A stretch of 64,000 nucleotides of DNA from PoT sp049331405. Its GTDB lineage: Bacteria; Planctomycetota; Planctomycetia; Isosphaerales; Isosphaeraceae. The notes under the pieces were generated by a model, which was given only the letters and a program-made list of their open reading frames with translations, was not told the DNA's origin and ran no database searches. Where the stretch lies: the NCBI RefSeq assembly GCF_049331405.1, contig NZ_CP186274.1:3348001-3412000 (forward strand), in the 5' to 3' direction. The translations under genes and the position numbers were made by a program. Below, piece by piece: positions 35,397-43,573 of the stretch; the stretch's first letter is position 1; each line of letters opens with the position of its first letter.

Positions 35397-36584
35397 ATGA
35401 ACCTCCGTCGTTCCGTTTCGCTTGGTGCTTTGGCCTTCGCGTTGTGCCAAAGCTCGGCCATCGCACAGCCCGCCGGTCGAGTGACTCCCCCCGTTTCGCT
35501 GAAAGAGCGACTCCCCGAACTCCACCTGCTCGAAGGCCCCTGGACCGGCTCGACCGTTCATGGAGAGACCTTGCTCTTCATCGCGGGGGGGAAGAAGGGG
35601 CCCTCGGCCAGGTTGCTCTACGACGTGGAGAAGATCCTCTCGGTCCGAGCCGCGAATCGCTCACAGGAGTTCCAGCGCGGGCGTGACTTCGAGGTCTCGC
35701 CGGACGGCTCGGGTCTCGTCCTGCCGGCCGGATCCCGGATCCGGTTCATCGGCGAAGCGGAACTCTTTCCCGCCAAGGGTGCTTTGATGAGCATCGCTTC
35801 AAGGGCAGGGCATCCCGAGGCCAGCGTCATGTTCGACAACGCGCATTACTTCCACGACCTCCAGGTGGAAGTCACGTATGTGCCCAAGGCCCCGAAGTGG
35901 GAGGCCTATCGACCGGAGTTCGCGGCCGAGACGCTGGTTCGGACGATCGGGAAGCTCAAGAAGAAGCAGCCCGTGACGATCGCCGTCAGTGGCGATAGCA
36001 TCTCCGAAGGCTACAACGCCTCGGAGTTCACCAAGACGACCCCGTTCCAGCCCCCCTATCCCACGCTCGTCGCGGCCCAGTTGGAGGCGACGTACGGGGG
36101 TAAGGTCACCCTGCACAACTTCGCCGTCGGCGGCTGGTCCTCGAAGAACGGCGCCGACGACGTGCAGCGAGTCATCAAGGCGAAGCCCGACCTCGCCATC
36201 ATCGCCTACGGCATGAACGACGTGGGCGCGAAGAATCCCAATGCCTACCGCGCGAACATCGAGACGATGATCCGGAAGATCCACGAGGCCAACGCCGAGA
36301 CCGAGATCATCCTCGTCGCCACCATGACCGGTAATCCGGATTGGGTCGCGACCCCCGCGGAGATGTTCCCCGTCTACGGCGATGTGCTGGCCTCGTTCGA
36401 GGGACCTGGCATCGCCCTGGCCGACCTGACGTCGGTCTGGCAGCGGTTCATGGTCCGCAAGCGGCACGTCGACATGACCGGCAACGGTGTGAACCATCCC
36501 GACGACTTCGGCCATCGGGTCTACGCACAGACGATTCTGGGGCTGCTGGTCGACCCGGCCCTCATGCCAGCGGCCAGGCCTTGA
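35397..36584 (+). CDS. Secreted SGNH/GDSL esterase
   Basis: 395 residues with a signal peptide (SLGALAFALCQSSAIA). Residues ~30-165 form a beta-rich N-terminal module. The SGNH core follows: block I VSGDSISEGYNA, block II glycine in NFAVGGWSS, block III YGMNDVG, and the Asp-x-x-His pair near the C-terminus in NHPDDFGH. It is likely a periplasmic or exported carbohydrate or acyl esterase. It is unrelated in layout to the SGNH gene at 3996-5546. Confidence 0.88.
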   Translation: MNLRRSVSLGALAFALCQSSAIAQPAGRVTPPVSLKERLPELHLLEGPWTGSTVHGETLLFIAGGKKGPSARLLYDVEKILSVRAANRSQEFQRGRDFEVSPDGSGLVLPAGSRIRFIGEAELFPAKGALMSIASRAGHPEASVMFDNAHYFHDLQVEVTYVPKAPKWEAYRPEFAAETLVRTIGKLKKKQPVTIAVSGDSISEGYNASEFTKTTPFQPPYPTLVAAQLEATYGGKVTLHNFAVGGWSSKNGADDVQRVIKAKPDLAIIAYGMNDVGAKNPNAYRANIETMIRKIHEANAETEIILVATMTGNPDWVATPAEMFPVYGDVLASFEGPGIALADLTSVWQRFMVRKRHVDMTGNGVNHPDDFGHRVYAQTILGLLVDPALMPAARP

Positions 36585-36599
36585 GCTTGTTGATGCGGC

Positions 36600-36637
36600 C
36601 TCGAGGCTGACGAGACCGAATTCGCGTCAGCCTCGAG
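36600..36637. terminator. Bidirectional hairpin between convergent genes
   Basis: Perfect 13-base stem CTCGAGGCTGACG (36600-36612) / CGTCAGCCTCGAG (36625-36637), midway between the SGNH gene stop (36584) and the flavoprotein gene stop (36657). Confidence 0.7.
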
Positions 36638-36656
36638 AATCATTGCCTGTCGATCA

Positions 36657-38300
36657 TCAAAGTTCGGCCAGGACGCGGTGGGCGCAAGTAACGGCCAACG
36701 CCCCGTCGCCCACGGCGAAGGCGACGCGTTTGGTCGTGTTGCTGCGGACGTCCCCGGCGGCGAAGACTCCGGGGCAGGTCGTTTCCACGGTGCAAGGCTC
36801 GCGATGAGGCAGGGGCCAGTGTTTCGACTTTGCGGCATCAGCTCCGGTGAGGATGAACCCCTTGGGGTCGACCTCGACGGTAGCCGGCAGCCAGCTCGTC
36901 CTCGGCTGGGCCCCGATGAAGACGAAGACCGCCGCGCATTCGAGATCGCGCCGGCTCCCGTCACGGACGTTTCGGAGCCTGAGCCCCTTCAGGGCCTGCT
37001 CGCCCGCGATGGCGTCGACCTCGACGTGGTGGATGACCTCGATCTTGTCGTGATTCTCGATCCGCCGGGCGAGGTAATCCGACATGCTCTTGCGGATGTC
37101 GCCGCCTCGCAAGAGCAGGGCGGCACCCGCGGTGTTATCCGCGAGGAACATCGCGGCCTGCCCCGCCGAGTTCCCGCCGCCAATCACTACGGCGCGGCTG
37201 CTCCGGCAGGAGCGGGCGTGGACCGAAGTGCATGAGTAGTAGATGCCCGCGCCATCCCAACGCTCGCACCCCTCCACCGGGAGCCGCTGATAGCTCGCGC
37301 CGGTCGCGATGAGCACGGTACGCCCGCTGACGACCTGGCCGTCGTCGAGCGTCAGTTTGTGAATCTTCCCCTCGGTGGTCATCGACTGCACGTCAACCGG
37401 CGCAACCAACTCCGCGCCGAACTTGAGGGCCTGCAGGTATCCGCGGTTGGCGAGGTCCGCCCCCGAGAGGCCCGCGGGGAAGCCCATGTAGTTCTCGATC
37501 CTCGAGCTCGTCCCGGCTTGCCCGCCCGGTCCGAATCGGTCGAGGACGATGGTGGAGAGCCCCTCCGAGGCACCATAGACCGCCGCCGCCAGGCCCGCCG
37601 GGCCGGCGCCGACGATCACGAGGTCGAACGGCTCGGTGCGGATCTGACGCTTCAACCCCAGGCATTCGGCCAGCCGCGTCACCGTCGGTCGGGGCGAGCG
37701 CGTCCCCCGGTTGCAGGAGACGAACGGGAGTTGTTCCGGCGTGACGTCGAGGGCCTCCATCGCGGCCCTGCCTTCGGGCTCGTCGACGTCGATCCAGGTA
37801 TGCGGAACCTTATTCTTGTCGAAGAATTCACGGATCAGGGTCAGGTCCGCGTCGCCGAGATGCCCGAAGACCCGCACGCCGACGAATCCGGAACGCTCGA
37901 GCATCAACCGGCGCGTCTGGAAGGCCTCAAGCAGCTTGTCGCTCAGCTCGGGGAGTTCCTGGATCACGCGTCGGAGATCCGCCTGGTTCACGCAGTAGGC
38001 TTCCACGTCCCCCTTCGCATAGGCCGAGATCACCGCGGGCCGGTCGGTCAGGAGCGAGACGTCCCCCGTGAACTCGTCCTTGCCGTGGATCACGATCGTC
38101 CGGGAGTCCTCGTTGGTCTCGTCGACGATCGCGATCTCGCCCGATCTCACCACGTAAAAGGGCACGCCGCGTTGGCCTGCCTGGAAGATCGTCTCGCCGT
38201 CCTTGAAGGTGCAGACTTCCGCGAGGCCGGCCAGCAACTCGACCTCGTCGCCGCTGAGCTTGGGGAACGCGAGTTGGTGCACATAATCCACTTTTAACAC
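36657..38300 (-). CDS. Cyclic-nucleotide-binding-domain thioredoxin-reductase-like flavoprotein
   Basis: 547 residues from the GTG at 38298-38300 with GGGAG upstream; a TTG 12 codons earlier is an alternative. Residues ~1-125 are a CNMP-type beta-barrel (GVPFYVVRSGEIAIVDE; FTGDVSLLTDRPAVISA). Residues ~125-210 are a glutaredoxin-like fold without a Cys pair. The rest is a class II pyridine nucleotide-disulfide oxidoreductase: FAD GxGxxG as VGAGPAGLAAA, NAD(P) site VIGGGNSAGQAAM, and C-terminal GVFAAGDVR. At the place of the redox CxxC only YYSCTSVHA is found, so classical disulfide reduction is unlikely. Probably a cytosolic electron-transfer enzyme gated by a nucleotide (inference). Confidence 0.88.
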   Translation of the reverse strand: MLKVDYVHQLAFPKLSGDEVELLAGLAEVCTFKDGETIFQAGQRGVPFYVVRSGEIAIVDETNEDSRTIVIHGKDEFTGDVSLLTDRPAVISAYAKGDVEAYCVNQADLRRVIQELPELSDKLLEAFQTRRLMLERSGFVGVRVFGHLGDADLTLIREFFDKNKVPHTWIDVDEPEGRAAMEALDVTPEQLPFVSCNRGTRSPRPTVTRLAECLGLKRQIRTEPFDLVIVGAGPAGLAAAVYGASEGLSTIVLDRFGPGGQAGTSSRIENYMGFPAGLSGADLANRGYLQALKFGAELVAPVDVQSMTTEGKIHKLTLDDGQVVSGRTVLIATGASYQRLPVEGCERWDGAGIYYSCTSVHARSCRSSRAVVIGGGNSAGQAAMFLADNTAGAALLLRGGDIRKSMSDYLARRIENHDKIEVIHHVEVDAIAGEQALKGLRLRNVRDGSRRDLECAAVFVFIGAQPRTSWLPATVEVDPKGFILTGADAAKSKHWPLPHREPCTVETTCPGVFAAGDVRSNTTKRVAFAVGDGALAVTCAHRVLAEL

Positions 38301-38715
38301 GGCCTCGATCTCCCGGAATGCGATCCGCCGGCCCAACGACCTCGATAACCATCCAGCCTGCGATCGTCTCTCGTCCCCGAACGCGTCGTCAACCCCTTAC
38401 TTCAGGTAACCTGGACATCCCCCGGAAATCGAAGAGGATCGCGAGGACCCCCTCGCGCCGGAGTAATTACGCGTCATGCGAGGATGCTCTGATGCGTCGG
38501 CTAGCCGCGGTCGTGCCGTGGAGGGAGAGACGGTACGGCTCGGACAATCCGGCAGAGTGCTGGATCTGGATGAATTCGGACGCGAGGACTTGAGGGCTTG
38601 GTCCGGGAGTTACGGCCCGGGACGATTCCATGAGGAACCGTCCCAGGCCTGAAATTTGGAGCCGAGGCTTCGTGATCAGGCGAAGTCCCGCGTTTCGGTG
38701 AGTCGGAGGTGCGGA
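38301..38715. other. Intergenic region with one hairpin
   Basis: Between the flavoprotein start and the TAXI gene stop, both on the minus strand. It includes the hairpin at 38619-38644 and the flavoprotein promoter region. No gene is supported. Confidence 0.5.
38619..38644 (-). terminator. Hairpin after the TAXI gene
   Basis: Stem GGGACGATTCC/GGAACCGTCCC with loop ATGA. The single mismatch becomes a G-U pair in the minus-strand transcript, so the structure favours that strand. It lies 72 bases beyond the TAXI gene stop. There is no U-tract. Confidence 0.5.
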
Positions 38716-40071
38716 TCAGCTCCGTGATTGCAATTCAAGCAGTTTCTGCTTGAGCATGCCGAGGTGGAGCTGAAGCTGATAACACTCCTCCATGTAGCTG
38801 AGGGGCACGTCGACGAACGCCAACTGATGCTCGATGTCCCTCAGCCTCGCGAGTTCATGTTCCAGGTCGGAGCCGGAGAGGCCCATGACGAGGTTCTGGT
38901 CGATCTCGCGGAGGACCGAATACCAGAGGTAGATCTTGCGCCTGGTGCGCCAACGCATCAAAGGCGGGGTCGCCCGCAGGAGGGGCATCATCAGCATGAC
39001 GAGCGGGATGAGCATGACCTTGGCGCGGTCGGCCAGGGAGGCCAGCCAGAAGGGCAGGAGCCGTTGCAGGACCGGCTGGCCCGACTTGTAGAAACGCCTG
39101 GCCTCGTCGTCGACGGGGAAGTCGCAGTAGGACTCGGACGGGAACTCGCCGGGCTCCGACAACTCATCGCCTGCGCCGTGGATCCGCGTGGCGGTGGCGA
39201 GCAGCAAGGGGACGAAGGCCGGGTGGAAATCCTTGCGGACGACCAGCATCGCCGTCGGGGCCAGGAGCGCGATGTCCTTGCCCGGGACGTTCGCGCTCAG
39301 GTTCACGAGGCCTGCCGGCAGGGTGACCGGGGACAGGAAGCGGAACCGGCGGCGATAGGCTTCCTGCTGGTCGAAGGTCATGAGGCTGACGGCCGGGTCG
39401 TTCAGCAGTTTGCTGATATAGTCGGCCTCGAAGGCGGCGACGAAGAAGGCGGCGTTGAGGTCCCCATTCTGCAAGGACGTGGCGGCCTTGGCTACGCTGT
39501 CCTTGACCATCGTGATGCGGGGCGTGCTGGTGGACCCGTCGGTTCTGTCCAGGTTATTCACCGCCAGCATCCGCATGGCGATGGCGTTCGTACCGCTCCC
39601 TTCCGGCCCGATGCCCACCCGTTTGCCCTCGAGCTGGGCGATGCGGTCGATCGTCTTGCCCCCTCGATAGAAGATCCACAGGGGCTCTCGGTAGAGGCTG
39701 CCCAGCGCGGCGAACTGGTTCACATCCTCCGGGCCGGCCACCCCACTTTGCACGATGGCGACCGAGACGCCCGAGTCGTCCTGCCCCAGTAATCGCAGAT
39801 TCTCCACCGAGCCGGCCGTCTCGCGTACCTCGACGGAAAGGCCGACTTTACGCAGCTCCTCCGCGTACCGGTTCGCGAAGTGGTAATAGGCCCCGGTTTT
39901 CCCGCCGCTCGCGATCACGATCTTGCGCGGTGGGGGCGGTTCGACGAACGTCATGTACGTCGCCACGAGGGCGGTGAGGCAGATCCCGCCGATCCAGAAC
40001 CAGACGATCAGCGCGAACTTGCTCTGGCGGCGCGGCCGCGGAGGCGCCACTCTTGGTCGGGATGAGGGCAC
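38716..40071 (-). CDS. TAXI-family TRAP-type solute-binding protein, membrane-anchored
   Basis: 451 residues from a GTG with AGGAG eight bases upstream. A basic N-terminus and a membrane anchor (ALIVWFWIGGICLTALVATYM) lead into a TAXI domain (IVIASGGKTGAYYHFANRYAEEL; VGIGPEGSGTNAIAMRML). A further hydrophobic stretch near residue 355 (VMLIPLVMLMMPLL) is followed by a basic region and a helical C-terminus. TAXI proteins deliver substrates to TRAP transporters, but no TRAP membrane subunit lies nearby. The two membrane segments suggest a tethered sensor or binding protein rather than a free periplasmic one (inference). Confidence 0.88.
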   Translation of the reverse strand: MPSSRPRVAPPRPRRQSKFALIVWFWIGGICLTALVATYMTFVEPPPPRKIVIASGGKTGAYYHFANRYAEELRKVGLSVEVRETAGSVENLRLLGQDDSGVSVAIVQSGVAGPEDVNQFAALGSLYREPLWIFYRGGKTIDRIAQLEGKRVGIGPEGSGTNAIAMRMLAVNNLDRTDGSTSTPRITMVKDSVAKAATSLQNGDLNAAFFVAAFEADYISKLLNDPAVSLMTFDQQEAYRRRFRFLSPVTLPAGLVNLSANVPGKDIALLAPTAMLVVRKDFHPAFVPLLLATATRIHGAGDELSEPGEFPSESYCDFPVDDEARRFYKSGQPVLQRLLPFWLASLADRAKVMLIPLVMLMMPLLRATPPLMRWRTRRKIYLWYSVLREIDQNLVMGLSGSDLEHELARLRDIEHQLAFVDVPLSYMEECYQLQLHLGMLKQKLLELQSRS

Positions 40072-40254
40072 GACCCGATCTCCTGAATCTCAAGGCATCC
40101 GGCGCAGGTTGATCCACCCACCCGGGGGCACGTCGAGGCCGGATTATCAACAAAATCCCACGCGAAGCAAGCGGGCGGTCGTCGCGGGCCTGCCCGATCG
40201 CCAAGACTCCGCAGGTCCGGCCCGGAGCTACCGGCACGGGATCCGTGGATCGTC

Positions 40255-40989
40255 TCAATCCTCGGCGGGCTTGAGGTATTCGGCCACGATGCCTTGCGGG
40301 CAAGCTGTCGGCTTCCTCGCCCCGTTGCTCGCCTCGAACCAGCCGTCTTCCATGGCCGGAATCGCCGGGCGTCTTACCAGGGGTGAGAGTCGCACGAGGA
40401 ACCCGAGATATGGCGGCTGGACGGTGTCGTAGTCGACCTCAACGCCCTCCCACTCCGACTGGTGCCCCGGGTCCAGGTCCGGATCCTCCGCGCACTCATT
40501 CCGGAGCCAGAGTGGAAACGCCTGATCCGGCCTCGTGTGACGGAAGTAGGCGCCGATCGGCTCGTTCGGATCGATTTCGTTGAGGCAGTAGGAGCCGTTG
40601 GCCCCATGGAAGTATGTGTACACCTCGGCGAGGTAATCGCCCCGGGGGACCTCGAGGAAACGCGAGAACTCGTCCATGTCCTCGCCCCAGAGGTACTCGA
40701 CACCGCCGCCGATGATCGCCAGCTTGCCGTCGGGGATGCGGAGTTTATGCGCGCTGCAGGCGACCCACTCTTCCTGCTCCTGGGGCGATAGCTCCTCGTC
40801 GAGCACGACTCGGATGATGAACGAGTCGTCCTGCACCAACTCGAAAGGGAGGAAGATCCCTTCTTTGATCGCGTCGAGCCATTCCGGCTCATCCGGGTCG
40901 ATATCCGAGAAATCTCGGCCGCAGAGGCATTTCGACGTGATCATGAAACCGGTCGCTTCATTATAAATTTCGAGGTCGATTCGACTCAT
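40255..40989 (-). CDS. Unknown acidic protein
   Basis: 244 residues, rich in Asp and Glu, no signal peptide or membrane segment, with AGGAAA seven bases before the ATG. Early Cys pair KCLCGRDFSDID, then a central GDYLAEVYTYFHGANG and WLRNECAEDPDLDPG. The even acidic composition and SMI1/immunity-like size would fit a cytosolic binding protein, but no family was recognised and no toxin-like partner is adjacent. Confidence 0.7.
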   Translation of the reverse strand: MSRIDLEIYNEATGFMITSKCLCGRDFSDIDPDEPEWLDAIKEGIFLPFELVQDDSFIIRVVLDEELSPQEQEEWVACSAHKLRIPDGKLAIIGGGVEYLWGEDMDEFSRFLEVPRGDYLAEVYTYFHGANGSYCLNEIDPNEPIGAYFRHTRPDQAFPLWLRNECAEDPDLDPGHQSEWEGVEVDYDTVQPPYLGFLVRLSPLVRRPAIPAMEDGWFEASNGARKPTACPQGIVAEYLKPAED

Positions 40990-41429
40990 GAAAGGATTTC
41001 CTGCTTATTATTTGTGCCGCATGGCTTCTGCCATATCGCTGAGTCATTAAACGGCGCGAGGCGGGGCGCGATGGTGGAGAGGGAGGGCCGAGACCTCCGT
41101 GTCCCTGTCGAGCGTCGGCGAGGCCCCAGTTTGCCCAGCAAGCCCAGGTCCCTGAAAGCTCCGCCGAGCGAGGGTTCATCCCCTCTTGAAATCGAGGCTT
41201 CTCGATCGTGAACGCTGTGAACTCGGGTGGTCTCTTATAGTTTCAGCCATCATGGTCCGTAAAGCGATCAAAGGTTCTGACGTCACGATTTCCTCCATGC
41301 GCAAAAAAATACGGCCACCCGCGATTGCTCGCAGATGGCCGGTTTTCGCCCAGATGGTGAAGCTGCGGGGTTTGACCGCCCCACCCTGGGGGCATTGAGG
41401 ACGGCATCGAGGAGTCGGGCAGGGCGTCG
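40990..41429. other. Intergenic region with terminator of the DUF1559 operon
   Basis: Holds the terminator at 41303-41340 and the promoter region of the acidic-protein gene. It is otherwise without coding signal. Confidence 0.55.
41303..41340 (-). terminator. Rho-independent terminator of the DUF1559 gene
   Basis: On the minus strand GGCCATCTGCGA, loop GCAA, TCGCGGGTGGCC (12 pairs, two of them G-U), then GTA and seven T. It lies about 90 bases past the gene's stop. This is the best-formed intrinsic terminator of the window besides that of ssrA. Confidence 0.88.
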
Positions 41430-42542
41430 TCAGAACGCGTCGGCGGAGATGACTTCGCCGCCCTTGGGGGTGACGAGGCTTCGAATGATGACGACGTTGG
41501 TCGAATCCTTGAGGAACTTCACGCTGCCGTCGCCGAAGAGGATGTTGGCCCCGCCGGGATGGAAGCTGAAGATCTCGTCGTTGTTGGCGGCGTTGTTGTT
41601 GACCTTGTTGAGGCCGTCGGCCGGGTCGACGCCGGCAGCGGGGTACGAGGTCGAGTAGCGGGCGAGGTTGATCCGCGACTTGTTGTTGTTGATCTGGCCC
41701 GATACGCCGAAGGCACCGTCGGCCTCGGCCCAGCGCCAGAAGCGGCGGGGCAGGCCGGCGTCGAAGTACTGGTCGCGAGCCGCGATCTTGACGGCGAACG
41801 AGCTGTTGCCGTTGGCGAACTGGGTGTTGGCAATGTAGCGGGAGTCGCGACCGGCGTCCTCGGCCACGGCGAACGTGTTGCTCAGGCCGTCGGTGCATTC
41901 GGAGAGGCGGGTCTGGCTGACCTTGAGCAGGCCATCGGCCCGGTCGGGGTTATTGCGGTAGGGGGTGATGGCCGTCGAGCCGACGCCGCCGGTGGTGCCG
42001 TTGGCGCTGATGTCGGTGTAGCAAGGCGCGCCGTAATCCTGCACGCCGTAGCCGATCCGGAGGTTCGCGGGCAGGGAGGCCTCGGCCGGGTCGAGGTTAT
42101 CGATGCCGCCGCTCGATTCGCGGACCGAGGAGGGGCACAGGTAGACGTTGAGGGCGGTCCCGCATGCCGTCTTGTTCGAGCCCGACGTGTGGGTGTACGG
42201 CAGGCTGAAGTTGTAGGAGTTCGAGATGTTGCTCCCCTCGAGATACGGGAGCAGGCGGACGAACAGGCCGGGCTCGTCGAAGATCGTGCTCGGCGGGCTG
42301 TTGGAGAAGTTCGTGCCCTGGCCCGACGGCGGCAAGGCGCTATTGGTGTTCTCGTAGTTGTGCAGCGCCAACCCGATCTGCTTCAGGTTGTTGACGCACT
42401 GGGTGCGACGGGCGGCCTCGCGAGCGGCCTGGACGGCCGGGAGGAGCAGGGCGATCAAGACGGCGATGATCGCGATCACGACGAGCAGTTCGATCAGCGT
42501 GAAGCCCGATCGACGGGCGCGCAGAGGGGAGGACGAACTCAT
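41430..42542 (-). CDS. DUF1559 pseudopilin-like protein (type II secretion/pilin N-terminus)
   Basis: 370 residues; start at MSSSSPLRARR, with GGAGAA nine bases upstream. The prepilin cleavage and methylation site plus helix is RRSGFTLIELLVVIAIIAVL, followed by LLPAVQAAREAARRTQC. The C-terminus carries the family's H-X9-DG block (FHPGGANILFGDGSVKFL). Planctomycetes encode dozens of such proteins; they are thought to be pseudopilins or surface filaments. It is downstream of a small lipoprotein gene on the same strand, 67 bases apart, in the usual pairing. Confidence 0.95.
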   Translation of the reverse strand: MSSSSPLRARRSGFTLIELLVVIAIIAVLIALLLPAVQAAREAARRTQCVNNLKQIGLALHNYENTNSALPPSGQGTNFSNSPPSTIFDEPGLFVRLLPYLEGSNISNSYNFSLPYTHTSGSNKTACGTALNVYLCPSSVRESSGGIDNLDPAEASLPANLRIGYGVQDYGAPCYTDISANGTTGGVGSTAITPYRNNPDRADGLLKVSQTRLSECTDGLSNTFAVAEDAGRDSRYIANTQFANGNSSFAVKIAARDQYFDAGLPRRFWRWAEADGAFGVSGQINNNKSRINLARYSTSYPAAGVDPADGLNKVNNNAANNDEIFSFHPGGANILFGDGSVKFLKDSTNVVIIRSLVTPKGGEVISADAF

Positions 42543-42609
42543 GGGGGGGAAGTTCTCCAAAGCAAACCAGGGGGTTTCAGACTCAAATCAACGAGTCATG
42601 ACACATGAC

Positions 42610-43068
42610 TTACTTGAGTGTGAACGTGAAATCGTTGGAACCCTTCGGTTCCACCGTGGCAGTCAGCAGGGACGTCGATTCTTTCATGTACTTCGCCGGG
42701 AACGGCAGGCCTCGCTTCGACTGGAGGGATCGCATGTCTCCCTCGGGGTCGAGCTCGATCCGGACCTTGAAGTCTCCGGCCGGGGCGCCCGGGGCGATGC
42801 CCTCGGTGTTGAGGCTGAACGTGCCGTCTCCGGCGATGGGCCCGGTCGCTTTCGGGGCCTTGGGGTCGCTCGAGACGAAGGTGACGATGCCGCCGGGGAG
42901 CGGCGACCCATCGGCGCGGACGACTTTGCCCGCCACCGGGTAGGTCTCCACCCCGACCGAGGGGAGGTCAGACCCTCCGCAACCGCTCAGGCAGCCCAGC
43001 ACGACCATCGCGCAATTCAGGATTCCTGCACGGAGGTAGCCTGGATGACGCGAGGAAGCATGTTGCAT
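42610..43068 (-). CDS. Lipoprotein with carboxypeptidase-regulatory-like domain
   Basis: 152 residues from the ATG with AGGAG nine bases upstream. Signal sequence ending in a lipobox-like VVLGCLSGCGG. Then a beta-sandwich with VAGKVVRADGSPLPGGIVTFVSSD, the usual pattern of small planctomycete proteins encoded beside DUF1559 genes. Likely outer-face lipoprotein; function unknown. Confidence 0.88.
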   Translation of the reverse strand: MQHASSRHPGYLRAGILNCAMVVLGCLSGCGGSDLPSVGVETYPVAGKVVRADGSPLPGGIVTFVSSDPKAPKATGPIAGDGTFSLNTEGIAPGAPAGDFKVRIELDPEGDMRSLQSKRGLPFPAKYMKESTSLLTATVEPKGSNDFTFTLK

Positions 43069-43573
43069 GTTGCAAAACTCCTGTGAGATGAACCTCATCC
43101 GAACGACCAAACTCAGTCGGGGCCGCATGATCTTTCGCTTTATGAGGAAGCTCCTCCGTGGAGCAAAGCCCGGCCTTGTTGCCGGGCGTCCGGTGTCGAT
43201 CGACGGTGGATGTCCCGTGGATGGGATGGCTCATTCCCGGACGATCATGGGGCGGGCGGGAACGCACGTGGGTTCGATAAAGGCCTCATAAAAATCCAAG
43301 TACAATCATCAAGGAAGATTTCAGAGTGTGGAAGGCTGCCAGGATCGGTGCCAGGACCTGAGGAGCCCGCCGCTTTCATGAACGCCGGGACCTTTCCGCC
43401 TATGATCACTTGCTCGCAATGCACCCCGGCCCCTCAGGGGGTTCACATGATAATTTGGCTTCGAGATGGTATGACGAAGGAATTGCTAATGTTTCGTGAG
43501 CGTGCTTGGGCCGAGGTCGTAATCCCCTGTACGATCGATATGTCGGGCAAGTTGCGACGGGGATTCTCGGGGG
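43069..43573. other. Intergenic region upstream of the lipoprotein/DUF1559 pair
   Basis: About 500 bases. One 7-base hairpin GCCCGGC/GCCGGGC at 43168-43187 was seen; it lies in the presumptive promoter or leader region of the lipoprotein gene. Otherwise no coding signal. Confidence 0.45.
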
